DNA from: Cardamine occulta
Lineage: Eukaryota > Streptophyta > Magnoliopsida > Brassicales > Brassicaceae
Reading direction: 5' to 3'
DNA length: 64,000 nt
NCBI GenBank assembly: GCA_028015245.1
Contig: CM051381.1
Coordinates: 6,501,322-6,565,321 of the forward strand
Part shown: piece after piece, positions 1-11,400 of the stretch
Layout of the letters: each line of letters begins with the position of its first letter
Position numbering within the stretch: the stretch's first letter is position 1
Position numbers and translations under genes: made by a program
Notes under the pieces: generated by a model
Database searches by the model: none
What the model was told of the DNA's origin: nothing
Seen by the model: the letters and a program-made list of their open reading frames with translations, nothing else

Positions 1-1008
1 CCTATATAACAATTTCATTGTTATTTCTCGTCTCTTGGCATTTCCGACAACATCCTCTTACTCAACCGTTAAGTCACAATCTCTCGATTTTTTATTTTTT
101 CTCTAGCTTTATACCTAATGATGTTTGGTTTCCACGAATTTTTTTTTTTACCTAATTTTCATCTACCACCATCTTCAGCTTCAAACATAAGTCTCATTCT
201 GAATCCATATTTGAGTATGATAATTAGCTTCGGCGAAAGCAATTTTTTCGGAATAGATCTCCGTAGTGCCCAAAAGAAAAATAAAACATGCATAAAGAAG
301 GCATCTATCACTTGAAAGAGTGCATTTTAACTACTCCAAAATATGCAAAATACATATTTCTCACTATGAATCTATTTTTTAATTTATTGTAAACATTGTG
401 ATTATGTAATTTATTGAATTTTATACAATTAATTATTATTATTTTATGATGATAAGCTATTACAACAACAAAAAATATTATATATTCATGAGTCTATCTA
501 TTTAACCCTTTGATTCATAAAACTATTAGATTTATGTCTTAATTTGATCTATTAAAAATGATAGATTCATGGGTTAATCGGTTAATCCAATCAATATACT
601 ATATAATTATTTGATACTTAACCAACATTCAAATATTAAAAGTGTGTTAAATATTTTTATATGGATTTAAATAATATAAAAATCTAAAAATATAAATTTG
701 AAAATAATATTTTTATTGAAGTAACAATATTTAACATATTTTAGAAAAATGGTAAATAAAAAGTATATATTTTTATTATTTGTTTTTTGTTGATTTTCTT
801 TTCTTTAATTAAAGAAAACAAAAATTTTACACATGCCATAATCTTATCTATCAATCGAAATGTGTCATGATCTTATGAATTATAATTTTCATACGTGTCG
901 TGCTCTCGTGAGTTCAACCAAGTTTTTTTTTTACTTAATAACTATAGACATGGAATATTAAAAAAAAAAATTTCGTTTAGTATTGTATTATTTTTTAAAA
1001 ATTCTTTT

Positions 1009-1477
1009 TTCTTGATAATCTATGAATTTATTTAATTAAATACATATTAAAATCTGATCGTTTTAATTGACACATGTCACGATCATGCGAGTTACTAATT
1101 TTGAATCATTCTCTTTTATATAATAAGATGGTTTTTTTTTTTGTTACCTTTTAGGATTAGGAATTAATTTTAAAATTTCCTTAAAATATAATTTTAATTT
1201 AATTAAATATATTTTTAATTTAGTTTAATTTAATTTTTTTTTCTTGATAATGTATGGTTTTATTTAATTTAAAAAGTGATGAAAATTTTCTTTTTTTCTA
1301 ATTATCTTTTTTTTTAGGATTGTATATGTTTTTTTTTTGATAATAATTTACTTTTTTCTTTGATAATCTATGATTTTATTTAATTAAAAATGTGTCAAAA
1401 TCTAATCTTTTAAAGTGACACGTGTCACAATCAGACGAGTTAGCAACTTTGAATCATTCTCCTTTATATAATAAGAT
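1009..1477. repeat. Pair of diverged ~120-bp direct repeats
   Basis: The segments at about 1009-1130 and 1357-1477 match over their whole length. Both run from a TTGATAATCTATGA-type start through a GACAC.TGTCAC core to a GAATCATTCTC.TTTATATAATAAGAT end. A partial third copy of the start lies at about 1240-1275. They may be remnants of a tandem array or of a mobile element whose family I cannot name. Confidence 0.6.
1415..1428. promoter_or_regulatory. Perfect 14-bp palindrome with G-box/ABRE core
   Basis: The sequence GTGACACGTGTCAC is a perfect palindrome centred on CACGTG and contains the ABRE-like ACACGTGT. It lies about 290 bp upstream of the kinase start codon at 1716. G-box and ABRE cores bind bZIP and bHLH factors in plants. 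That it regulates the kinase is inference from position. The matching repeat copy near 1070 has CACATG instead and lost the core. Confidence 0.4.
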
Positions 1478-1715
1478 ATGTTATTATTTTAAAATTTTAC
1501 ATTTCTTTATTTCCAGGAATATATATATATATATATATTCCTTTTTATTATAAGTATTTTAATATAGAAAATTAGAAACTTATTATAATTTTAAAAATGT
1601 TAATTAATGAAGTGGCTAATCCTGGTTGTTTTAAATACTATGTGAAGTGAACATCCTCGTAAGCTTATAGATTCACGCAACTCAATATTTTCAGATAGAA
1701 GAAATCGAAAAGAGA

Positions 1716-2888
1716 ATGGAGATGGAGTTTCCGATTTCCATGTCTACTTACTACAGTCGATATGGTCACTTAATATTCAACTGTGATTCTGTCTCAAACC
1801 CTCCTCTCAAAAAGCCTAAATATTCTCCGACGAACTCGATGATCCCTCCTCTCCCTGAAAAACTACCTCCGATCATTCTTAACCTACTTCGTCCTTCTCC
1901 AAACATGACGAACAAGAAGAAGAGGAAGAGTCGCAGTAGTAGCAGTCTCGTCGTGACAAACAAAGGAATCTTCGAAGCCGCCGTTAAGAAATCTTCCACC
2001 GCCGTAACTCACCGCAACAAAAGAGTAAAAAACTCTTCGTCTTGGGTCAAATCTAGGTTACTTGGGAAAGGGGCTTACGGTTCTGTTTACCTAGCCACAA
2101 GTCAAGACAAAAAAACAGAGAGAGCGATTAAAACTGCAGAGTTTTCACGCGCTTCGAGTCTCATAGACGAAGGAAGGATCTTAAAACGTTTACAATCTGC
2201 GTTTGTGATTCGTTGTTACGGTGATGAGACTGTTCGTGAAGGAAGTGATCGTCACTACAACTTGATTCTTGAGTATTGCTCTGGCCAAAGTATTGCGGAT
2301 TTGATTGAAGATAATCAAGGAGGGTTATCAGAGTTTGATGTGAAGCTATTTGCTATTGATGTCTTGTCTGGTCTAAGACACATTCATGACAAAAACATCA
2401 TTCATTGTGACATTAAACCGGACAATCTCTTACTCACTCCTGTTGATCATCAGATGAGGTCTAATGGGTATTTGACAAAGATTGGAGATTTTGGTTTAGC
2501 TATGGAGAAAGGTTCGAGCGAGTACGGTGACGGATCAGGTCATATGAGAGGTACTACAAGGTACATGGCTCCAGAGCTTATGAGAAGTGGGGCTGTGGAT
2601 TATGGTGTTGACATATGGGCTTTTGGATGTACGGTTTTGGAGATGTTAACCGGAAGATTGGTCTGGGGAGAACATGGTGATCTTGGTTTTGATGATTGGG
2701 TTAATCTCATTGGTCATAGTGATTTGATTCCTCGTATACCGAGTTGGTTATCTGAAGAAGCTCAAGATTTTCTCATGAGATGTTTGGTTAAGGATCCTGG
2801 TTCAAGGTGGAAGATTGGTGCACTTACTTACCATCCTTTTCTCAATTCGGATGTATTATTGTCTCATAACGGTTTTGTTTATGACTGA
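1716..2888 (+). CDS. MAPKKK-like (MEKK/STE11-type) protein kinase, single exon
   Basis: An uninterrupted reading frame encodes 390 residues. The N-terminal ~110 residues are Pro-, Ser- and Lys-rich with a basic stretch (KKKRKSR) that could be a nuclear signal. The kinase domain follows: glycine loop GKGAYGSVY near residue 117, lysine in AIKTAEF, catalytic loop IIHCDIKPDNLL, IGDFGLAM, and APEL. The catalytic loop has HCD instead of HRD, so it is a non-RD kinase, as is common among plant MAPKKK17/18-type proteins. Intronless structure fits that group. By synteny next to PHOT1 it corresponds to the At3g45790/At3g45670 kinases. The methionine at 1716 is chosen because it is the first in the frame and gives full family length. 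No substrate can be inferred from the sequence. Confidence 0.85.
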   Translation: MEMEFPISMSTYYSRYGHLIFNCDSVSNPPLKKPKYSPTNSMIPPLPEKLPPIILNLLRPSPNMTNKKKRKSRSSSSLVVTNKGIFEAAVKKSSTAVTHRNKRVKNSSSWVKSRLLGKGAYGSVYLATSQDKKTERAIKTAEFSRASSLIDEGRILKRLQSAFVIRCYGDETVREGSDRHYNLILEYCSGQSIADLIEDNQGGLSEFDVKLFAIDVLSGLRHIHDKNIIHCDIKPDNLLLTPVDHQMRSNGYLTKIGDFGLAMEKGSSEYGDGSGHMRGTTRYMAPELMRSGAVDYGVDIWAFGCTVLEMLTGRLVWGEHGDLGFDDWVNLIGHSDLIPRIPSWLSEEAQDFLMRCLVKDPGSRWKIGALTYHPFLNSDVLLSHNGFVYD

Positions 2889-3640
2889 TTGATTACACTA
2901 CTTATGAGTTTTTGATCTCACTATTTGCTTTACAGTTGTGTAGTAGAATCAAGTTGTAAAAAAACTAATCCAAGTTTGTTTCTTTATATCAATGTATTAT
3001 TCATGTGTTAAACTCAGTTTTTGAAATATATTGGTTTGGTTTTCAACTGTTGTATGTTCCTTTTGATTACATTCTTTAAAGTTTTGACATTTATATAACT
3101 CAACTAAGGATCGCATGCTTCAGGTTTTTTATGGTTTGAGTTTGAGTCTCTCTACAGAAACAAGAATCACATCTCATGAGATTCTGCACAGTTTTTAACA
3201 GTGTTGTTGTTGTTTCTCAGATTATTTGGTTTGATAAGTAATCATTGATTAGTTTATGATATCTGTGGCTATAGTGATCGAATTTCAAATGTTTCGAGCG
3301 ATTTTGTGTTAATGATATTTTGTAAGATTAGTAAAGTCTTCTGATTGCTATTGATTCACAATGAGTTCTGTTTCACTATTAGTTTACAGTAGCAGAATCA
3401 AGCATGAACATAATTGCAAAAATGAGAGATCCACGTCTGTTTCAGTAAACAATATATACTGTTAGTGTAATGGTATTTTGATTAATGCAGAAACCTTAAC
3501 AAACCATAGAATTGGCATAAGATATATATAGATGATCATTAGTGCAAAATGAATACTAACATTTAAGTTGATGTTCCATGTACAAATGTAAAAGTCTTTT
3601 GTTGAATAAAAAAATATCTAAAACCTTTGTGTAAAACTCA
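2889..3640. other. Convergent intergenic region
   Basis: Lies between the 3' ends of the kinase (+) and the BTB gene (-). It should hold both 3' UTRs. I see no other gene, only AT-rich sequence. Confidence 0.6.
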
Positions 3641-5641
3641 TTAGAATGTAATCTGAAGCTGAGATGCATCAGGTGGCTCAACTATGACTTGTCTTATGAA
3701 AGCTCTTCTCCACCAAACCTCAAATGCTCTTTGTACGTTTGGACATTCATCTCCTTTGCTCATAAACCGATCAAACCACTTCATCATAACCACTTGTTGC
3801 TGTCTCAATGACAATGTCAGTATCATCTGGCTGAGTCCATCTTCCACCACATTCCAGTCCATTGATCTCGATGAAGCCCTTCTCATCCACCCAAAATCAT
3901 CGTACAACGCCTCTAACCATGTCTTCAGAACCAAATACCGAGTGTGCCTCTTCACCAAGATCTTTCCTTTACCAATTCCAACACAGATTTCTGCAGTGAT
4001 ATTGCTTATTTCGTGTCTGTACATAGCAGGAATCTTGGAATGGAGGTTCGCTAGTTCCTTCTGATCCGCCCATAGTTTCACAAACTCCTCGCAGATCTTC
4101 TTTTCAATAAGTATATCTACTATCCAAAGCAAGTTACTGGCTTCTCTATTGATTTCGCCTACTAAATCACCGGGGTCATTCATATGGGAGGTGACTTCGG
4201 ATAAGCAAAGGATAAGAGAGAGGAGACAATGGTGACACTGACTGTAAAGGATATCTTTAGACACATCATGGTCAGCTTCTTCTCTAATCAAGTGGAAGAT
4301 CACAGATTTCATTTCGTGGCCTGCTTTATCATCTTTAGCTTGGCAAACACTAGAAAGGAGTTTTAAGAAGATGTCATTAGTTATACTTGAGGACTTGGAG
4401 GGCTCAGAAGATGATACTCTCTGCAGAACTGAAGTGGTGCTTGAACTTGGGAGATAAAGTTTTTCAATACAGGACACAACGATTTGTTCTTCGTCTTCTG
4501 ACCAAGGAACCGCTTCTAGGTACTCCAAGTATGACTTGATTCCCTCCTCAAACGTTATAGCTAAAGAAACCTATAAAAAACGACATTAAAATCATCACAG
4601 AAGTAAAAGAACTCGAGAAACCAATTTAGACCGAGTAACATAAGAACTACTAAAACGTTATAGCTGAAGAAACCTATAAGAGAAAAGGATTGAAACCATT
4701 AGAAGTAAAAGAAACCTATTTAGACATAAAAAGCTATCAGATTTGACCAGCCATAGATAGAAAAATGTCAAGAACTATCATAGCAGATCACTTGACGCGA
4801 TGCGAATGAACATTTCTTACCGACTAACATAATAACTAGAAAAACACACTCATAAAAGAGGCAGCAGAAACAATGTTACTGTGAGTAATTAGTCCACAAA
4901 GTTCCACTTTCTTTTCCATTTTCTCAGAAACACACAGATCAAGAACACTCAAGAGACTCAAAGAAATGGATCACAATTTATCACTAGAAATGGTTCTACT
5001 CTATCCTTATAATTCTGGCTTGAGCCCAATTCAAGCCTTAAGTCTATCCACCAGAATCAAATTCACTATATGAGAGAAAGAAATTGACCAAATCATTGTT
5101 CATGTATACAATATACCTTAAGCAAAGCCAAGACTTTGATGACATTTTCACCAACCAACTTGTTCTTGAGATCATCGCAATACATCAATACCACAGTCTC
5201 TACATACACATCTACATCATCACACTCACTTATCTCCACCATCTGAGACTCAGACTTCAGCTTCTCCAAGAAAAATCTGCTCTTTTTTGATAAAACCTTC
5301 TTATGCACATCCATGGTAACTCTGTAGCCGTCTCTGCTCACGAAACTCAGCTTCACGTCTCCAGGTTCAACGCCATTCTTGAAATCCATCAAGATGTTAG
5401 CCACCCGAGCGTGAGATTTCCTCCGAGGCTCGTCTTGGCTTCTTCTAGTCTCGCGATTTTGCTCATCGGAGATCATATCGAGAAGGGTCGGGTTTGAGTG
5501 ACTCGAGCGAGTGGAATCGTTCGGAGAAGCTACGGGGGATGAGGGTTTGGAAAAAGCCGTGGTTCTTAACGGAGAGAAAGAGAGAGAGAGATCAGAGATA
5601 AACCCTTGTTTGATCATTGTTGATACTTCTCTTGACGCCAT
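3641..5641 (-). CDS. BTB/POZ domain protein (At3g05675/At5g60050-like)
   Basis: Two exons, 5641-5117 and 4570-3641, join in phase 0 across a GT-AG intron (GTATATTG donor, TTTATAG acceptor) and give 484 residues. The first exon encodes a Ser-rich leader and a divergent BTB fold (GDVKLSF, VHKKVLSKKSRFF, then a MYCDDL segment). The second encodes an all-helical C-terminal region containing WDRFMS-like and VWWRRAF motifs, typical of this plant BTB subgroup. Members are usually annotated as possible adaptors for CUL3 ubiquitin ligases; no substrate is known to me. The ATG at 5639-5641 is chosen because the frame upstream continues only through a TTG. The frame is intact. Confidence 0.8.
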
Positions 5642-8490
5642 TGAACAAGAACTAACCAATAGATTCAGAAAAGAGAAAGCTTTACTCTGATTCCCGAGAA
5701 AAATGGAGAAACGAGAGATTGATCATAAACCCTTCAATGGAGAATCGATGAAATTTCTTGGTAGATTAAGAAAGATTGAAACTTTCTCCGAAGAAAGAAG
5801 AAAGCGGAAAGGATTTTCTAAGTAAACCAAAGCACGAGTAAGCGCAGAAAAGAGGCAAAAGTTTGTGTGTGAGTGGCGGGGACGATTTGAAAAATATAAA
5901 ATTAAAGGGGCAAAATTGGGAAAATTAAAATCTTGGAGGAAACAGGAATGAATGATAAAGAAGTGACTTTTGGATCATTTGCTTGATATGCTCTTTTTAT
6001 TTAATAAAATTTTCATAAAAAATATATTAGCTCATGACTCATGGCTCATGACAATATACGAAAAATTGTTATAAAATATACCACTATATATTTATATAGT
6101 AGAATGAGATATATATATTATATATTTATGTATGTATGTGTTTGTACATGGACATGAGAGAAAAGAGTTGATTATTATTATAATTAACTTAAATGTACAA
6201 CACTACTATATATATAGTAATTTTAAATCGGTTAAATATGTCGGTTAAAATGGATAATTATTAATTCACAACAAAAATATGTTTTTTTCAATATACATTT
6301 TATATTTGAAATCTATAATATCACCATAACTTTTTCAGTCATGACAAATTTTTATAAAGATTTCTATTTTTTTGACACTGGAAAGGGGCATATACCAAAA
6401 AGGAAGCAAAACTGGGGAAAATAAATTTTTGAAAATGATTTTCTTCAATATAAATAAGTGTGATTAACATAAATATGACTCGTGAATTTACCTATGTGGA
6501 TAAGTGTAGAAATATAACCTATGTATATAAAAAAAATGTAGATCAAAAATAATTATCATTAATTAATTCACATATATTGATGATTTGAACATCATAGAAA
6601 CTCTTGTAGAAGTATCACAAACCATATAACAGATGCTTGTATTTTAAAATTATAAGAAAATTATTATAAATGCAACTATGGTTTTAAAGACTTACAATTG
6701 CATATAGTTTTGCTCCAAATAATATTTGATGGAGCACGTGCACTAGCTTATCATACAATGATTTATCAAATGCTTAAGTAGTTTGAATGGATTATTTCTG
6801 ATGATAATATATATATATATATATATATATATTTAAGAACCGCTATGTCCATTATAGGAGTCACCGCAATTATTGCGTATTTAAGAAAAGATAAGATATG
6901 TCGAACTCTGACTATAAAAGTGAAGAAGCCATATAAGGCAGAACCAAAACCAAAAGGAGATGTAAAGAAACATTTATACAAATAAAATCAAATATATATT
7001 TGGTCAAAAAACACTATGTTTATATGTTATTGAAATATTTATATAGTTTGATACATAAGTAAGATATTCAAAGTATTTTGGTAAAAAAAAAGTAGTTTGG
7101 TAATAGTTTGATACATATATATATATATATATATAACTTGCATATTATTATATTTGCAATGATTGTTATGTCTTATAATGGAATGATAGATGAAATTTTC
7201 ATAAATGTGCATTGTACTCATGTTTTCAATCTCATGATGTATTTGCATATTGTCAGGTTTAGAAAGAAAGAGCTTTGACTTCAAGTATAAACAAAATTTA
7301 AGGAGAAACTTTGAAAAGTTTATTTCTTGTTTCTCGAGTATAATATTAACCTCTGTAAGCAACACTACCCATTGCTGTTCATAAAATATCCTCTTAGACA
7401 CTTGTTTCTTCACCTTTTTCATCCCAACATGCATGTACAACAAATATATATATATATATACAACAAATATATATATATATACAACAAATATATATATATA
7501 TATATATCTTTTTATAATTTCTAATGAATAATCGATATTTTAAGTTTTCCCAAAAAAAAATGGAAAAAAAATTAATTTTTTTATGTATTAATATTTCTCA
7601 CAATCATTATTTTCATCTAATTTAGTCAGATACAGTTCATTCGTAATTTTGAACCAGTCAATAAATATGATACCTCATACCATTTACAAATCCACCCTGC
7701 CCCTGTATCATCCCCAAACAAAAAATTGTCAACGATAGGTTTATAAGAAACAATATAGTTTTGCAAAAAATAACGCTTTTTCCAAAAACTTTGTGCAAAC
7801 GGATATTTTTAGTTTTGTTTGTGTTTCTATCACATTTTCTTACTGTGGATTACCATTTTGCCTCAATGTTTTGGCAATTTGGGAGAGTGAAGGCAATTTG
7901 GGTATAAGTGGCTATGACATGACATAAAGAGAATGGAAGAGTGGGAGAATGTGGCTGGGTTGAATTTATTAAACAATATATCTATTTTCTTTTTATTCTT
8001 CAATTTGTAATTATCTTTTATCTAAAAACTAATTGAAATTTTTATTGAAACCATTGCCACATTTCGAAAAAAAAGAAAAGAAAAAACATTGCCACATTGT
8101 TAAAATAAATTTTGTTTTCTTTATGGCTTTTTACCTGATTAATATAGGTCTCCATAATCTTCAATTGCCTTAGAAACTCCTTTTAGATGTGCTTTTAGAA
8201 AATCACAAATTATGAAAAAACTTCAGATTTTTGTTTGATGTTAGCAAATTCATCGCAATATATAACAAATGAAACCATATGCAAAACTTGATTAATTTTA
8301 TTGACAGGTAAAAAATTATTCTTGAGAAAAATCACACAAATAAACACATATGACAAGAAACACTTACAAATATAAAATAAAAGATAATGGTAAAAATGAA
8401 AGGAAAAAAAAAAAGCATCTCGCTTGAAGCTTTGGTAGAGCAAAAAGTTTCAAACGGTTCTTGAAAGCGTTAAAACATTTTATTCAAATC
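5642..8490. other. AT-rich intergenic region between BTB gene and PHOT1
   Basis: About 2.8 kb with no supportable gene. The first 250 bp are the probable promoter and 5' UTR of the BTB gene. It contains AT-dinucleotide tracts near 6811-6832 and 7115-7135 and a short AT-rich minisatellite at 7440-7510. The last few hundred bases include the PHOT1 3' UTR. Confidence 0.6.
7440..7510. repeat. AT-rich minisatellite (ACAACAAATATAT unit)
   Basis: Three copies of an ACAACAA segment each followed by a TA run of varying length (about 16-22 bp) stand in tandem. This looks like a simple-sequence expansion within intergenic DNA. Confidence 0.7.
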
Positions 8491-11400
8491 TCAAAAAACA
8501 TTTGTCTGCAAATCTTCCAGCTCAGGATCCACAATCTTCTCTCCATTTTCAGCTTCACCAGAAAATATCGGAGTCTCGAGCTCCGGAGGGTTCTGCATAC
8601 CAAAACAAATTCAAAAAAGATTTACCTTTCTTCTTTCACAAGTAAAAATAGAGACTGTTTCTTTTATCCCAAGTAAAGAGAAGCTATGAAGTTACCGTGC
8701 ATCGAATCAGAGCCCAATTTATGCCTTTGAAAAAAGAATGGTTCTTCACTTCGTTAGCTCCTTCAAAACAACCTAATCTCTTCTTAGGATCTCGTTGTAA
8801 CAGCCTAAAGATCAGCTGTTTCACTTGAAGACTTGCCTGCAAACCAATAACAAAACAATTAACTATGATCTCAAACATTTATGCAATTAATTGATATAAC
8901 AATAGTGATTGATCCATTACAGGAATGCTAGCTGGGAACTTGAGATCTTTCTGAAGAACATTGGTGAAAGTCTTCTGTCTAGTTTTTCCTCTAAAAGGAG
9001 TGTATCCATACAACATTTCGTACATAAGGATACCAAGAGCCCACCAGTCCACTGCACTTGTATGGCCTGCTCCAGTTATAATTTCCTACCAATGAAACAT
9101 TTAATCACCGGTTAAGATAGATACAGTTAGCTCAATTTGTATAATTAAGCTTGTATATATATAATACACTAACCGGAGCAATATACTCTTCAGTGCCAAC
9201 AAATGAGTTTGATGCACGCATAGGTTCAGCCATGAAGATTGGAGTTTGTTGACTCTTTTGTTGCTTCTTCTTCTTCTTCTCATCTATACTTGGAATTAAC
9301 AGCTGTGATAATCATTAATCACCCTTAATTAGTATACATGAGCCAATTGATAGAGTGATTAGAGTTTAGAGATTCAAAGAATATTGTATTGATTGACTCT
9401 CATGGAATTTCCATGAACATACATCCATTTATATAAGAGTTGAATTAACCTAATAACCCCTAATATAATCATATTAATATAAATAAAAATAAAAATCTCT
9501 GAAAATATATTCAAACTATTCTCCTTATATATAAGGATCATCTAGGATCCTTCTATACAAACTCTCTAGTGGAAGTCTTTGACAAGAGTCTTAGGGTAAG
9601 AAGATTGAGAAAAAACCTGAGGTTTGCAAGATGTCAAGCAAGACAGATCAAAATCCGATAAGGAGATATCGCCATTGCCTTGGATTAACACGTTTTCCGG
9701 CTTCAAGTCCCGGTAAATTATTCCTGAATTTAAGAAAAAAATTAACAAATATCAGCTTAGTATCATTTCAAGATTCGTTGCATGTCAAGATTTCGTTGTA
9801 GTTATAGAGGTCGAATGGCTTGCCTTGACAGTGAAGATACTCTAGTGCAACAACAACTTGGGCAGCATAGAATCTGAAAATTCGTTCAGGTTTTGTGTTA
9901 TTTCAAGATTTATGTGAATAATAAAAAAAAACTTGAGACGTTTTTGAGCTAAGGAAAACTTATACTTTACGGCATCTTCCTTGAGGACCTTCCTAGGTTG
10001 TCGATCAAGGAGCATGAAGAGTTCTCCTCCTGGATAGTAGTCTGTTATAAGACATATATGTGTTTTTGTCTGCAGAGTAAAACATGATCCATCAGTAACA
10101 TGAGACTGAGAGACACACACTCATATACAAATTTTCCGACCTGAAATGAAGCATAGAGAGCAGGAAGAAAAGGATGGTCAAGCAAATCTAGGATCTCCCT
10201 CTCAGCTCTAGCTCTATGAACCTGCCAAAATACGTTATCAATTAATAACTATACTGAAGAAACAAGATAAAACAAAAGTTATAGATTTCTTGTTGCGCAA
10301 GGTAGTGTAGTTACTTTGTTACGGTTAAGCATGACAGCCTTGTCCATTGCTTTCATTGCAAACAACTGATCCGTTCCGTTGAGTTCCACTAGATGCACAC
10401 TGATCAACACACAAAAGTGACATTTATAAGTTTGATGATGAAAATGTTTTCTATAAGCTGTTTCTTTATATATATATCAGAGTTCAGACCTTCCTGTGTC
10501 ACCGGAACCCAAAGGTTTCACCGGTCTGAAATGCTTCAGACCAATCTGTTCTCCGTTTTCCAATACCTTTTGGATAGCTTTCCATGACGCTGAATCTTTC
10601 CTATGAGGCTTAGAATGAACAATCTTGGAGTGGTTTGCCCACAAATCCTCTGGCGTCTTTAAACAAAAACACAACAAAACATTAAATCAGATCCTCATAA
10701 ACCCTAATTAATCTAAAACCACATATTCAGATCTTCAATCAATTACTTACCATGTTGGCATCAGGAAGTTCTCGTACCGCCTCATCGATGTTAACAGCTG
10801 TTTTCTTTACCTGTAGAGTTCAAATTCCGGTGAAAAAAATCAGGTTAACCACAACCACATCAAGAAATCAAGATTTTAAACAGAGTAAGGATCCAAACCA
10901 GCTCTTCGCCCTCTTTCACTGCGGTTTCTTCAATGACATTGCGGACTGGCTCAACGTGCTTGCTCCCATCTAGTTGGACTCCAATAAAGTATTGTACTTC
11001 TCCCTAATAAAAAATACATTGAAGGTGACGTATTATACAAGGTATCTATGTAAATCATAGTACCTTCTGATCACGCATAGGCTGTAGGTGGAAAATGTTC
11101 CAGAACTTCTTCCCTGAAACAGAGAAATAATTTATAACTTAAAAGACTCTATACATTGAGCTATATATGAATTGATCTGAAGATATCTAAAGTTGAGTAC
11201 CGCTCTTGGTGTAGTTGATGAGCTGAACCGTCACTTCGGTTTGGTTATCAATAGCTGCTCGAATCTTCTTTACCGTCGTTGTATCAGTCTCTGGACCTTG
11301 CAGAAACCTACAAAACATTTCCCAGAAAAGAAACAAATAAAATAAAATCTTGCTCTGTTCTTGAAGCTCTTAAGGATAAAACTGAAACATGAGAGTACAT

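Larger units (their letters stand above)
1..1715. other. AT-rich intergenic region upstream of the kinase gene
   Basis: No coding sequence is supported here. The stretch is AT-rich with poly-T runs and an AT dinucleotide run near 1520-1540. It holds a pair of direct repeats and a palindromic G-box, listed separately. The rest is presumed promoter and spacer DNA of the kinase gene that starts at 1716. Confidence 0.6.
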
